Of a stretch of 64,000 nt of DNA, positions 25,642-34,924 are shown piece after piece. The stretch's first letter is position 1, and every line of letters begins with the position of its first letter. Source of the stretch: Actinomadura oligospora ATCC 43269 (GTDB taxonomy: Bacteria > Actinomycetota > Actinomycetes > Streptosporangiales > Streptosporangiaceae). The notes below the pieces were generated by a model. The model saw nothing but the letters and a program-made list of their open reading frames with translations. It made no database searches and was not told the DNA's origin. A program made the translations under genes and the position numbers. The stretch is from contig NZ_KI912410.1 in NCBI RefSeq assembly GCF_000518265.1, positions 1,084,981-1,148,980 on the forward strand, in the 5' to 3' direction.

Positions 25642-26825
25642 CCGGGCTGGGCGGGTTCGCCGGGCCGGTCGAGGGCTACGGCGAGCGGAACACCTGGAGG
25701 CGGCACGCCGCCGGGCTGCGCCGCCTCGACTGGACCCTCATCCTGTCGGTCCTGGCGCTGTCGGTGATCGGGACGCTGCTCGTCCGGTCCGCGACCTTCC
25801 ACCTGCTGACCGAGCAGGGCCGCGACCCGGAGTGGTTCCTCAAGCGGCACGTGCTCAACCTGGTGATCGGGCTCGGGCTGGGCACGGTCGTGACCGTCCT
25901 GGACTACCGGCTGCTGCGTGCCTACGTCCCGATCCTGTACGGCCTGGCCTGCGTCGGGCTGCTCGCGGTGATCACCCCGCTGGGCTCGACGATCAACGGC
26001 TCGCACTCGTGGATCGTGATCGGCGGCGGCTTCCAGGTGCAGCCGTCGGAGTTCGCCAAGGTCGGCCTCGTCGTGGTCATGGCGATGGTGCTCGGGGAGC
26101 CGCGCGACGGCGAGGTCGGACCCGGCCGCCGGGACGTGCTGCTCGCGCTCGGCCTGGCCGGGGTCCCGGCCGCGCTGATCATGCTCCAGCCGGACCTCGG
26201 CACCACCCTGGTGTTCGCCGTCGTCGTGATCGGCATGCTCGCGGTGTCCGGCGCGGCCAAACGGTGGATCGCCGGGCTGGTCGGCGGCGGCGTCCTGGCG
26301 GCCCTGGCCGTCTGGTTCCTCGGGATCCTCCAGCCGTACCAGCTCGCCCGGTTCACCGCGTTCATCGACCCGTCCGCCGACCCGCGCGGCGCGGGCTACA
26401 ACGCCCAGCAGGCGCGGATCGCGATCGGCTCCGGCGGGTTTCTCGGCAAGGGCCTGTTCCAGGGCGAGCAGACCGGCGGGCACTTCGTCCCCGAGCAGCA
26501 GACCGACTTCATCTTCACGGTCGCGGGGGAGGAGCTGGGGTTCCTCGGCGCGGCGGTGATCCTCCTGCTGCTCGGCCTCGTGCTGTGGCGCGGGCTGCGG
26601 ATCGCCTCGCAGGCCGCCGACCTGTTCGGCACGCTGGTCGCGACGGGCGTGGTGTGCTGGCTGGCGTTCCAGACGTTCGAGAACGTCGGGATGACCCTGG
26701 GGATCATGCCGATCACCGGGCTGCCGCTGCCGTTCGTGTCCTACGGCGGGTCCGCGACGTTCGCGAACATGATCGCGCTGGGCCTGCTGCAGGCCGTCCA
26801 CGTCCGCAGGCGTCCGTTCGACTAA
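25638..26825 (+). CDS. rodA: Rod-shape-determining SEDS glycosyltransferase RodA
   Basis: SEDS-family peptidoglycan polymerase that pairs with PBP2. It has 395 residues and about ten transmembrane helices. Typical sequences are GGGFQVQPSEFAKVG, QPDLGTTLVF, QQTDFIFTVAGEELGF and the C-terminal GLPLPFVSYGGSA. GTG 25638 overlaps the PBP2 stop by 4 nt. An inverted repeat follows 13 nt after the stop. Confidence 0.96.
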   Translation: MTGLGGFAGPVEGYGERNTWRRHAAGLRRLDWTLILSVLALSVIGTLLVRSATFHLLTEQGRDPEWFLKRHVLNLVIGLGLGTVVTVLDYRLLRAYVPILYGLACVGLLAVITPLGSTINGSHSWIVIGGGFQVQPSEFAKVGLVVVMAMVLGEPRDGEVGPGRRDVLLALGLAGVPAALIMLQPDLGTTLVFAVVVIGMLAVSGAAKRWIAGLVGGGVLAALAVWFLGILQPYQLARFTAFIDPSADPRGAGYNAQQARIAIGSGGFLGKGLFQGEQTGGHFVPEQQTDFIFTVAGEELGFLGAAVILLLLGLVLWRGLRIASQAADLFGTLVATGVVCWLAFQTFENVGMTLGIMPITGLPLPFVSYGGSATFANMIALGLLQAVHVRRRPFD

Positions 26826-26837
26826 CCGCCGTCCCGG

Positions 26838-26865
26838 CGGATGATCACCAGTCGACGATCATCCG
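26838..26865. terminator. Inverted repeat after rodA
   Basis: 9-bp arms CGGATGATC/GATCATCCG (26838-26846 and 26857-26865) with a 10-nt loop, right after rodA and 87 nt before the next start. With no T-run it may be a terminator or an operator of the radical-SAM gene. A related TTGATCA follows at 26869. Confidence 0.5.
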
Positions 26866-26951
26866 GGGTTGATCACGGGCGGACGATCGACCGGCTCGCC
26901 GGGGATAGGCTTGAGGGTCTCTCCCACGTCCAGCCACCGGAGGCCACCGTC

Positions 26952-28874
26952 ATGTCCGTAGAGTCGATCTTCCCGCGCCTGGAGCCGCTGCTCCCGAGCG
27001 TGCAGAAGCCGATTCAGTACGTCGGTGGCGAACTGAACTCCCAGGTCAAGGACTGGGACGCCGCGACCGTCCGCTGGGCGCTGATGTACCCCGACGCCTA
27101 CGAGGTCGGGCTGCCCAACCAGGGCGTCCAGATCCTCTATGAGATCCTGAACGAGCGCGAGGGCGTGCTCGCCGAGCGCACCTACGCGGTGTGGCCGGAC
27201 ATGGAGCAGGTCATGCGGGACAACGCGCTCCCGCAGTTCACCGTCGACTCACACCGTCCGGTCGGCGCGTTCGACGTGTTCGGCGTGTCGTTCTCCACCG
27301 AACTCGGCTACACCAACCTGCTCACGGCGCTCGACCTCGCGGGCATCCCGCTCGAGGCCGCCGACCGCACGGGCGATCACCCGATCGTCCTGGCGGGCGG
27401 GCACGCGGCCTTCAACCCCGAGCCCATCGCCGACTTCCTGGACGCCGCCGTCCTCGGCGACGGCGAGGAGATCGCGCTCGCGATCACCGAGGTGATCCGG
27501 GAGTGGAAGGACGAGGGCGAGCCCGGCGGGCGCGACGGGGTGCTGCTGCGCCTCGCCGAGACCGGCGGCGTGTACGTGCCGAAGTTCTACGACGTCGAGT
27601 ACCTGCCGGACGGCCGGATCAAGCGTGTCGCGCCGAACCGTCCGGGCGTGCCGTGGCGGGTCGAGAAGCACACCGTCATGGACCTCGACCAGTGGCCCTA
27701 CCCGAAGAAGCCGCTGGTCCCGCTGGCCGAGACCGTCCACGAGCGGTTCTCGGTGGAGATCTTCCGCGGCTGCACGCGCGGCTGCCGGTTCTGCCAGGCG
27801 GGCATGATCACCCGTCCGGTCCGGGAGCGGTCGATCACCACGATCGGCGCGATGGTGGACGAGGGCATCCGGCAGACCGGCTTCACCGAGGTCGGCCTGC
27901 TGTCGCTGTCGTCGGCCGACCACAGCGAGATCGCCGAGGTCGCCAAGGGCCTCGGCGACCGGTACGAGGGCACGCACACCTCGCTGTCGCTGCCGTCCAC
28001 CCGCGTGGACGCCTTCAACATCACCCTCGCCAACGAGTTCTCCCGCAACGGCCGCCGCTCCGGCCTGACCTTCGCGCCCGAGGGCGGCTCCGAGCGGATG
28101 CGCAAGGTGATCAACAAGATGGTGTCGGAGGACGACCTCATCCGCACCGTCACCACCGCCTACGAGAACGGCTGGCGGCAGGTCAAGCTGTACTTCATGT
28201 GCGGCCTGCCCACCGAGACCGACGAGGACGTCCTGGAGATCGCCGGGATGGCCAAGCGCGTCATCAAGGCGGGCCGCGAGGCCACCGGCCGCAAGGACAT
28301 CCGCTGCACGGTGTCCATCGGCGGGTTCGTGCCGAAGCCGCACACCCCGTTCCAGTGGGCCGGGCAGACCGACCACGAGACCGTCGACCGCCGCCTGCGC
28401 CTGCTGAAGGACGAGCTGCGCTCCGACAAGGAGTACGGCCGCGCCATCGGCCTGCGCTACCACGACGGCCAGCCGTCGGTGATCGAGGGCCTGCTGTCGC
28501 GCGGCGACCGCCGCGTCGGCAAGGTCATCCGCGCGGTCTGGGAGGACGGCGGCCGGTTCGACGGCTGGTCCGAGCACTTCTCCTACGAGCGCTGGACGAA
28601 CGCCGCCGCGAAGGCCCTGGACGGCGAGCCCGTCGACGTCGACTGGTACACGCTGCGCGACCGTGACGAGGTCGAGGTCCTCCCGTGGGACCACCTCGAC
28701 GCCGGTCTCGACCGCGAGTGGCTCTGGCAGGACTGGCAGGACGCCGTCGACGAGACCGAGGTCGAGGACTGCCGCTGGACCCCCTGCTACGACTGCGGCG
28801 TCTGCCCGACCATGGACACCGAGATCCAGATCGGCCCCACCGGCAAGAGGCTGCTCCCGCTGTCGGTCGTCTGA
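26952..28874 (+). CDS. Radical SAM protein of the TIGR03960 type (B12-binding-like N-terminus)
   Basis: The 640-residue protein has an N-terminal region resembling cobalamin-binding radical SAM enzymes. The radical SAM core carries the iron-sulfur motif CTRGCRFC (Cys274, Cys278, Cys281). A cysteine-containing tail ends with CYDCGVCPT. Proteins of this type are regularly followed by a DUF2344 protein, as here; the joint reaction is not established to my knowledge, though a role in RNA or cofactor modification has been suggested. ATG 26952 has GGAGG about 8 nt upstream; the frame upstream to 26841 lacks signals. Confidence 0.9.
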   Translation: MSVESIFPRLEPLLPSVQKPIQYVGGELNSQVKDWDAATVRWALMYPDAYEVGLPNQGVQILYEILNEREGVLAERTYAVWPDMEQVMRDNALPQFTVDSHRPVGAFDVFGVSFSTELGYTNLLTALDLAGIPLEAADRTGDHPIVLAGGHAAFNPEPIADFLDAAVLGDGEEIALAITEVIREWKDEGEPGGRDGVLLRLAETGGVYVPKFYDVEYLPDGRIKRVAPNRPGVPWRVEKHTVMDLDQWPYPKKPLVPLAETVHERFSVEIFRGCTRGCRFCQAGMITRPVRERSITTIGAMVDEGIRQTGFTEVGLLSLSSADHSEIAEVAKGLGDRYEGTHTSLSLPSTRVDAFNITLANEFSRNGRRSGLTFAPEGGSERMRKVINKMVSEDDLIRTVTTAYENGWRQVKLYFMCGLPTETDEDVLEIAGMAKRVIKAGREATGRKDIRCTVSIGGFVPKPHTPFQWAGQTDHETVDRRLRLLKDELRSDKEYGRAIGLRYHDGQPSVIEGLLSRGDRRVGKVIRAVWEDGGRFDGWSEHFSYERWTNAAAKALDGEPVDVDWYTLRDRDEVEVLPWDHLDAGLDREWLWQDWQDAVDETEVEDCRWTPCYDCGVCPTMDTEIQIGPTGKRLLPLSVV

Positions 28875-28894
28875 TCGTCCGCCGCCGCTCTCCC

Positions 28895-28928
28895 ACGGCA
28901 CGTCGTCCCGGACGGGGCGGCGTGCCGT
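28895..28928 (+). terminator. Hairpin after the radical SAM gene
   Basis: Arms ACGGCACG (28895-28902) and CGTGCCGT (28921-28928), extended inward by further pairs including G-T, then TCCTTT. It separates the radical SAM gene from the DUF2344 gene 245 nt downstream. Confidence 0.55.
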
Positions 28929-29119
28929 TCCTTTGGACGCCCCCGACCAAGGCTTGAAGGGCGCGCTCCCACGGCGCGTCGCCCCGGCGTACAGGGCCTG
29001 AGCTGGGAGAGGACGCGCCTCCGGGATGCCCGGGGGCTCAAGTGGGTCGCGGTGGCCGTACTCTATAGGGAGACGTTTTCGACTCGACACGAGTAGGAAG
29101 GACCAGAACCCTGGCTCCC

Positions 29120-29995
29120 ATGCCGGAGGGTCCAGCACCGGCCCCCGTGACCCAGCGCCTGCGTGTCCGCTACACCAAGCGGGGCAGGCTCCGGTTCACG
29201 AGCCATCGTGACATTTCCCGGGCCGTGGAACGCGCCGTCAGGCGTGCCGGGATCCCCGTCGCGTTCAGTGCCGGATTCACTCCGCACCCGAAGATCTCTT
29301 ACACGGGTGCGGCGGCGACAGGGGTGGCCAGTGAGGCCGAATACCTCGAGATCGGGCTGACCGAGCCCCGCGACCCTGCGCGGGTGCGCGCCGAGCTCGA
29401 CGCCGCCCTGCCTCCGGGCCTCGACGTCGTCGACGTCGTGGCCCTCCCGGCGGGGACGGGCAAGAGCACCGCGCTGGCCGATCGGCTCCAGGCTTCCGAG
29501 TGGCGGGTACGGCTCGACGGTGTCGCCGAAAGCGACGCCGCGACCGCCGTGTCCGTCTTCCTGGACGCCGGGGCGGTGGAGGTCGAACGCCTCACCAAGA
29601 AGGGGCGCCGCCGTTTCGACGTGCGTGCCGCCGTGTCCGCCCTGGAGCTCGCCGCAGAGCGTGCCCAGGACGCCGACCGGCGCGGCACCGAGGCGACGGA
29701 TGCCCCATGTGCGATACTTCGCATGGTTGTGCGGCACACCACACCCGCCGTACGACCCGACGACATCCTCACCGGTCTCCGCCAGGTCGCCGACCTCGCG
29801 CCGCCGTCACCCCCGCTGGTGACCAGGCTGGCGCAGGGGCCCCTGGACGAGCGAACCGGTGTGCTCGCGGATCCGCTCGATCCCGACCGGGAGACCGCCA
29901 CCAGCTCCGGCGACGAGGCCGGCGCGGTGGACGGTCCCGCCTTGCCGCGGTCCGGCGACGCCGTGGGCGTGGATGCCGTCAGCGCCCGCTCGTAG
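29120..29995 (+). CDS. DUF2344 (TIGR03936) radical-SAM-linked protein
   Basis: The 291-residue protein matches DUF2344 in its N-terminal ~200 residues, with YTKRGRLRFTSHRDISRAVE, GIPVAFSAGFTPHPKISYTG and YLEIGL. This domain is often fused to or adjacent to the radical SAM gene upstream. The C-terminal ~80 residues are poorly conserved and acidic. ATG 29120 is the likely start; upstream lies CTCTATAGG at about 29060, a possible promoter piece. Function unknown; acting with its neighbour is inferred from pairing. Confidence 0.88.
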   Translation: MPEGPAPAPVTQRLRVRYTKRGRLRFTSHRDISRAVERAVRRAGIPVAFSAGFTPHPKISYTGAAATGVASEAEYLEIGLTEPRDPARVRAELDAALPPGLDVVDVVALPAGTGKSTALADRLQASEWRVRLDGVAESDAATAVSVFLDAGAVEVERLTKKGRRRFDVRAAVSALELAAERAQDADRRGTEATDAPCAILRMVVRHTTPAVRPDDILTGLRQVADLAPPSPPLVTRLAQGPLDERTGVLADPLDPDRETATSSGDEAGAVDGPALPRSGDAVGVDAVSARS

Positions 29996-30214
29996 GGCCG
30001 AAGCCGCCGCCGCCACGCCCGTGGCGGCGCGGAACCGGCCTGCAGGGAGCGGCGGGCGCGCCCCCGACGACTTCGTCGTCGTGTCCGGACGACCGGTCCG
30101 GGCGCGTCGGCGCCGATGACTGACGGAGTGCTCCCGTGCGGCGCACCGCGGCGAACCGCCCCAGTGGGGCGGGGCGTGCGGACGCGCCCGGGAGCCTGAC
30201 GGGAGATTGCCCGC

Positions 30215-33200
30215 ATGCTTGAGAACGAAGCCGATCCGGCCACCGGGCCCGAGGGCCCCGAGGATTCACGTCCCACCGTGACCACCACGCGGCGACGCGT
30301 GGCCAGCCGTCCGGCGGGTCCGCCGCCGGACTCCGACGACGGGGCGTCCGGGACGCCGGCGAAGAAGCCGGCCCGCGCCCGCAAGACCACCCGCGCCGCG
30401 GCGACCGAGACCGCGACGCCCGAAGTGAAGGTCGTCAAGACGACCCGCCGCCGGGCCGCGACCCGTGCCGCAGCGCCGCCGCCTGAGGTCGAGGAGACCG
30501 CCAGCGGGGCCGCTGCGGAGCCCACCGCCGTGGAGCCCACCGCCCAGGCGCCCGCCGCGTCCGCCCCCGAGGCGGAGGCAGGGGCCGGACGCGGGGCCGC
30601 CAAGGCCAAGGGCACCCGGCGCGCGCGCACGTCCGCCGCCGCCGCGGACGAGGCGTCCGCCGAGGCCGGAGCCCCGGCCGAGAAGGACGAGACGTCCGAG
30701 CCCGCCGTGAAGGTCGTCAAGACGACCCGCCGCCGGGCCGCGACCCGCGCCGCAGCGCCGCCGCCCGAGGTCGAGGAGACCGCGGGCGAGCCCACCGCCG
30801 CGACCGCCGCACCCGCCGAGGCCCCCGCCGAGGACGAGGGCGCGGCCAAGCGCACCCGGACGCGTCGCCGTCCGGCCCGCGCCGCCGAGGCTCCGGCCGA
30901 GGAGACCGCGCCCGAGGCCGTGTCGGTGTCCGAGCCCGCGTCTGAGGCCGCCGCCGAGGCCGCCCCGGCCGAGGAGGCCGCGCCCAGGTCGTCCCGCACG
31001 CGGTCGCGCAAGCGCGCCGCCGCGACCGACGAGGCCGCCTTCAGCTCCGCCGTCCCGCAGGTCCCGGCCGTGCCGGGCGCCGAGCCGGAGGTGGACGAGA
31101 ACGAGCCCGCGTCCTCCGTGGGCGTCCCGGGCGTGACCTTCCAGCCGCCGACGATGGTGGTGTTCCAGCCGCCGCAGCCGACCGCCGCCAAGCCCGCCCG
31201 CAAGCGGGCGCAGGAGGAGGAGCGGCCCGCCGACGAGGCCGAGCCCGAGACCGAGGAGCGCGCCGAGGCCGCTCCCGGCGAGGAGCAGGACGAGGACGAC
31301 CGTCCGTCCCGCCGCCGCCGTCGCCGCGGCGGACGGGGCCGTGGACGGGGCCGTGAGGGCGCCGAGGACGAGGGTGCCGAGGGCGAGGAGGAGGCCGAGG
31401 CCGCCGAGTCCGCCAAGGAGACCGCGAAGCCCGCCGCGGCCGAGGAGCAGGCCGAGGACGAGGGCGACGAGGACGAGGGCGAGGGCGGGCCCGGCTCGTC
31501 CCGCCGTCGCCGCCGTCGTCGCCGCCGTTCCGGGGGGGGCGACGAGGCCACCGTCACCGACGACCCGCCGAACACCGTCGTGCACGTCCGCGAGGTGCGC
31601 GAGCAGGCCCCCCGTCCCGTCGAGGACGAGGTGCAGGCCGTGCGCGGCTCCACCCGCCTGGAGGCCAAGAAGCAGCGCCGCCGGGAGGGCCGCGAGCAGG
31701 GCCGCCGCCGCCCGCCGGTGATCACCGAGGCCGAGTTCCTGGCCCGCCGCGAGTCGGTCAAGCGCGAGATGGTCGTCCGGCAGGAGGGCGACCGGACCCA
31801 GATCGCGGTGCTCGAGGACGACGTCCTGGTCGAGCACTACATCAACCGCGCCAGCCACCAGAGCTACGTCGGCAACGTGTACCTGGGCAAGGTCCAGAAC
31901 GTCCTGCCGTCGATGGAGGCCGCGTTCGTCGACATCGGCAAGGGCCGCAACGCCGTGCTGTACGCGGGCGAGGTCAACTGGGACACCGCCGGGCTGGAGG
32001 GCCAGCCGCGGCGGATCGAGTCCGCGCTGAAGTCCGGCCAGTCGGTGCTGGTGCAGGTCACCAAGGACCCGCTCGGCCACAAGGGCGCCCGCCTGACCAG
32101 CCAGGTCTCGCTGCCCGGCCGCTACCTGGTCTACGTGCCGGACGGCTCGATGACCGGCATCAGCCGCAAGCTGCCGGACAAGGAGCGCAGCCGCCTCAAG
32201 CAGATCCTCAAGAAGGTCATGCCGGAGAACGCCGGTGTGATCGTCCGGACCGCCGCCGAGGGCGCGACGGAGGAGGAGCTGGCGCGCGACGTGTCCCGCC
32301 TGGCCGCCCAGTGGGAGCACATCCAGAAGCAGGTCAAGTCGGCGTCCGCGCCGTCCCTGCTGCACGGTGAGCCGGACCTCACGATCCGCGTCATCCGCGA
32401 CATCTTCAACGAGGACTTCGGGAAGCTGGTCGTCCAGGGCGACGGCGCCTGGGACACCGTGTCGGAGTACGTCGGCTACGTCGCGCCGCACCTGGCCGAC
32501 CGGGTCGAGAAGTGGACCGGCGACGGCGACGTCATGGGCGCGTTCCGGATCGACGAGCAGATCGCCAAGGCGCTGGACCGCAAGGTCTGGCTGCCGTCCG
32601 GCGGCTCGCTGGTCATCGACCGCACCGAGGCGATGACCGTGATCGACGTGAACACCGGCAAGTTCACCGGCCAGGGCGGGAACCTGGAGGAGACGGTCAC
32701 CCGCAACAACCTGGAGGCCGCCGAGGAGATCGTCCGGCAGCTCCGGCTCCGCGACATCGGCGGCATCGTGGTGATCGACTTCATCGACATGGTGCTGGAG
32801 TCCAACCGGGACCTGGTGCTGCGCCGCCTGGTGGAGTGCCTGTCCCGGGACCGCACCAAGCACCAGGTCGCCGAGGTGACCTCGCTGGGCCTGGTCCAGA
32901 TGACCCGCAAGCGCGTCGGCCAGGGCCTGCTCGAGGCGTTCTCCGAGACCTGCGAGAGCTGCAACGGGCGCGGCATCCACGTCCACCTGACCCCGGTCGA
33001 GCCGTCGAAGGCCGTGGAGAAGGGGGCGGCCAAGGAGACCGGCCGCCGCCGCAAGCGCAAGGGCGACGTCGAGCGCGCGGTCGAGGAGAAGCTCGCCAAG
33101 TCCACCAAGAAGGAGGACGAGGAGCCGCCGGCCCAGGCCGCCGTCGAGGCCGCCGAGGCCGCGGAGGAGACCGAGGGCACGTCCCCGGGCGCGCTCACCG

Positions 33201-33310
33201 ACGAGGCGCCCGAGGCGTCTGCGGCTTCCTCGAACGGCCGCACCCGCCGCCGGACGCGCCGCGCGACCCGTCCGGCCTCGGCCCCGCCGGAGCCCGCGAA
33301 CGCGGAGTGA
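30215..33310 (+). CDS. rne: Ribonuclease E/G
   Basis: Endoribonuclease for rRNA and mRNA processing. The 1031-residue protein has an ~480-residue disordered, Arg/Glu/Ala-rich N-terminus, a catalytic core with S1 domain (YVGNVYLGKVQNVLPSMEAA) and metal-binding Asp811 (VIDVNTGKF) and Asp855 (VVIDFIDM). The zinc-link Cys913 and Cys916 (CESCNGRG) follow, then a short basic/acidic C-tail. Unlike E. coli RNase E, the extension is N-terminal, as typical in Streptomyces-like actinomycetes. Within it a 77-bp segment is duplicated. ATG 30215 has GGGAG about 9 nt upstream. Confidence 0.96.
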   Translation: MLENEADPATGPEGPEDSRPTVTTTRRRVASRPAGPPPDSDDGASGTPAKKPARARKTTRAAATETATPEVKVVKTTRRRAATRAAAPPPEVEETASGAAAEPTAVEPTAQAPAASAPEAEAGAGRGAAKAKGTRRARTSAAAADEASAEAGAPAEKDETSEPAVKVVKTTRRRAATRAAAPPPEVEETAGEPTAATAAPAEAPAEDEGAAKRTRTRRRPARAAEAPAEETAPEAVSVSEPASEAAAEAAPAEEAAPRSSRTRSRKRAAATDEAAFSSAVPQVPAVPGAEPEVDENEPASSVGVPGVTFQPPTMVVFQPPQPTAAKPARKRAQEEERPADEAEPETEERAEAAPGEEQDEDDRPSRRRRRRGGRGRGRGREGAEDEGAEGEEEAEAAESAKETAKPAAAEEQAEDEGDEDEGEGGPGSSRRRRRRRRRSGGGDEATVTDDPPNTVVHVREVREQAPRPVEDEVQAVRGSTRLEAKKQRRREGREQGRRRPPVITEAEFLARRESVKREMVVRQEGDRTQIAVLEDDVLVEHYINRASHQSYVGNVYLGKVQNVLPSMEAAFVDIGKGRNAVLYAGEVNWDTAGLEGQPRRIESALKSGQSVLVQVTKDPLGHKGARLTSQVSLPGRYLVYVPDGSMTGISRKLPDKERSRLKQILKKVMPENAGVIVRTAAEGATEEELARDVSRLAAQWEHIQKQVKSASAPSLLHGEPDLTIRVIRDIFNEDFGKLVVQGDGAWDTVSEYVGYVAPHLADRVEKWTGDGDVMGAFRIDEQIAKALDRKVWLPSGGSLVIDRTEAMTVIDVNTGKFTGQGGNLEETVTRNNLEAAEEIVRQLRLRDIGGIVVIDFIDMVLESNRDLVLRRLVECLSRDRTKHQVAEVTSLGLVQMTRKRVGQGLLEAFSETCESCNGRGIHVHLTPVEPSKAVEKGAAKETGRRRKRKGDVERAVEEKLAKSTKKEDEEPPAQAAVEAAEAAEETEGTSPGALTDEAPEASAASSNGRTRRRTRRATRPASAPPEPANAE
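30425..30783 (+). repeat. Duplicated 77-bp segment inside rne
   Basis: Bases 30425-30501 and 30707-30783 are the same except for two third-position changes. Both encode VKVVKTTRRRAATRAAAPPP followed by EVEET. This is a recent in-frame duplication of an arginine-rich patch in the disordered part of RNase E/G. Confidence 0.88.
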
Positions 33311-33341
33311 CCCGCGTCCGTCGAGTGAACCGCTAACGGGA

Positions 33342-33385
33342 GCGCCCCCGCCGTCCAGTTCCGGGCGGCGGGGGCGCCTTCGTTT
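33342..33385 (+). terminator. Terminator after rne
   Basis: Perfect 12-bp stem (33342-33353 with 33366-33377) with a 12-nt loop, followed by CTTCGTTTT. Confidence 0.88.
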
Positions 33386-33423
33386 TCCCCCTGGGGATTC
33401 GCCTGTGAGAGGAGCCTTGGCCC

Positions 33424-33897
33424 GTGGCCTCGGTACGGCATGAGATCGTGATCGACGCGTCGCCCGAGCAGGTGTGGGACGTCCTGCGCGACGTGGGCGC
33501 CGTGCACGAGCGGCTGCTGCCCGGACGCGTCGCGGACACCCGCGTCGAGGGCGACGAGCGCTTCCTGACCTTCCCGGACGGGCATGTGATCCGCGAGCTG
33601 ATCCTCGCCGTCGACGACGAGGCCCGCCGCCTGGCCTACGCGGTCGTGGAGGGCGCGCGTCCCGCGGTCGACCGGCATCACGCGTCGTTCGAGGTCCGTC
33701 CCGAGGGGGAGCGCGCCGCCCGCCTGGTGTGGATCACCGACGTCCTGCCGCACGCCCTGGCGCCCGAGATCCGCGTCCGCACCGAGCGGGGCGTCGTGGA
33801 GATGAAGCGGGCGATCGAGGCCGCCGCACGGGCGACTCAGCCCCCCGTGGACGGTCCTCAGGCGGCGGTGGGACGGAACGTGCGCCGGTACGCCTGA
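33424..33897 (+). CDS. SRPBCC family (polyketide cyclase/dehydrase-like) protein
   Basis: A 157-residue small lipid-binding-fold protein: HEIVIDASPEQVWDVLRDVG at the start, a central DGHVIRELI strand region and a long C-terminal helix (ERGVVEMKRAIEAAAR). Such proteins bind hydrophobic ligands; the ligand is unknown. GTG 33424 has GAGGAG about 9 nt upstream. The last 40 bp overlap the end of the convergent AraC-type gene. Confidence 0.85.
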   Translation: MASVRHEIVIDASPEQVWDVLRDVGAVHERLLPGRVADTRVEGDERFLTFPDGHVIRELILAVDDEARRLAYAVVEGARPAVDRHHASFEVRPEGERAARLVWITDVLPHALAPEIRVRTERGVVEMKRAIEAAARATQPPVDGPQAAVGRNVRRYA

Positions 33898-34850
33898 GGC
33901 GGCACGCCGAGGGACGCCCGGAAGCGCTGGCGGAGGGCGGTCCCGGTGCCGAAGCCCGCGCGCCGGGCCACGGTGTCGACGGGGAGGTCGGTGGCCTCCA
34001 GGAGCCGCCGGGCGAGGTCCAGGCGCTGACCCGCGAGCCACTGACCAGGGCTGACGCCGGTCTCGGCGCGGAAGTTGCGGGTGAAGGTGCGGACGCTGAG
34101 GCCCGCGTGCGCCGCCAGGTCGGCGAGGGTGAGCGGGTCCCCGAGGCGTTCCAGCGCCCAGGCGCGGGTGGCGGCCAGCCCGCCCGGACGGTCCTCCGGG
34201 ACGGGGCGGGGGATGTACTGCGCCTGCCCGCCGTCCCGCCACGGGGGCGTCACGCAGAGGCGCGCGACCTGGCCCGCCACCCCGCTGCCGTGGTCGCGCC
34301 GGACGAGGTGCAGGCACAGGTCGATCCCGGCGGTGACGCCCGCCGAGGTCAGCACGTCCCCGTCGTCCACGTACAGCACGTCCGGATCGACCCGGACGCC
34401 GGTGAACAGCCGCCGCAGCAGGTCGGCCTCGCCCCAGTGCGTGGTGGCGGGACGGCGGTCCAGGAGCCCGGCGGCGGCCAGCACGAACGCGCCGGTGCAG
34501 ATCGCGACCAGGCGCGTCCCGGGCCGGACGGACGCGAGCGCCGCGCGCAGGTCGTCCGGCAGCGCCCCGCCGTTCCGCAGCGTGTCGAGCGCGTGCGAGG
34601 GCGGGATCACCACGGTGTCCGCCGAGGCCAGCAGGGACGCGTCGTGCTCCACGGTGATCGAGAAGTCCGCGTGCGCCCGGACCGGACGTCCGTCCAGGCT
34701 GCACGTGGCGATGTCGTAGAGCGGCTCGCCGGACGGCGCCAGCGCCGCGCCGAAGATCCGCGCCGGGATGCCGAGTTCGAACGGGACGACGCCGTCCAGG
34801 GCCAGGACCGCCACACGATGCATGGCCCGATTCTTTCGCAGCGCGTCCAT
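33858..34850 (-). CDS. GlxA family transcriptional regulator (DJ-1/PfpI domain plus AraC HTH)
   Basis: The 330-residue protein has an N-terminal DJ-1/PfpI-like domain (VAVLALDGVVPFELGIP; AICTGAFVLAAAGLLDRR) and a C-terminal AraC-type DNA-binding domain with two helix-turn-helix units (TLADLAAHAGLSVRTFTRNF and VDTVARRAGFGTGTALRQRF). ATG 34850 has GGGAG 7 nt upstream; ATG 34823 matches the common family start and is the alternative. It is divergent from the oxidoreductase at 34925 and probably controls it. The convergent SRPBCC gene overlaps its 3' end by 40 bp. Confidence 0.93.
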   Translation of the reverse strand: MDALRKNRAMHRVAVLALDGVVPFELGIPARIFGAALAPSGEPLYDIATCSLDGRPVRAHADFSITVEHDASLLASADTVVIPPSHALDTLRNGGALPDDLRAALASVRPGTRLVAICTGAFVLAAAGLLDRRPATTHWGEADLLRRLFTGVRVDPDVLYVDDGDVLTSAGVTAGIDLCLHLVRRDHGSGVAGQVARLCVTPPWRDGGQAQYIPRPVPEDRPGGLAATRAWALERLGDPLTLADLAAHAGLSVRTFTRNFRAETGVSPGQWLAGQRLDLARRLLEATDLPVDTVARRAGFGTGTALRQRFRASLGVPPQAYRRTFRPTAA

Positions 34851-34888
34851 CGGGCCACTCCCGGGTGGCTCGCTGGGCCGCAAATCTG

Positions 34889-34912
34889 GACCTGGTCAGA
34901 TCACCGCAGGTC
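34889..34912. promoter_or_regulatory. Candidate operator between the GlxA-type regulator and the oxidoreductase
   Basis: Inverted repeat GACCTG-N12-CAGGTC in the divergent intergenic region, directly upstream of the oxidoreductase ribosome-binding site. Placement fits a site for the divergent regulator; this is inference. Confidence 0.35.
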
Positions 34913-34924
34913 AGGAAGTGGCAC

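Noticed and set aside
30266..32986. 906-codon minus-strand ORF opposite rne
   Set aside because: Antisense shadow of the repeat-rich rne; composition is Gly/Leu/Arg-rich with no recognisable domain.
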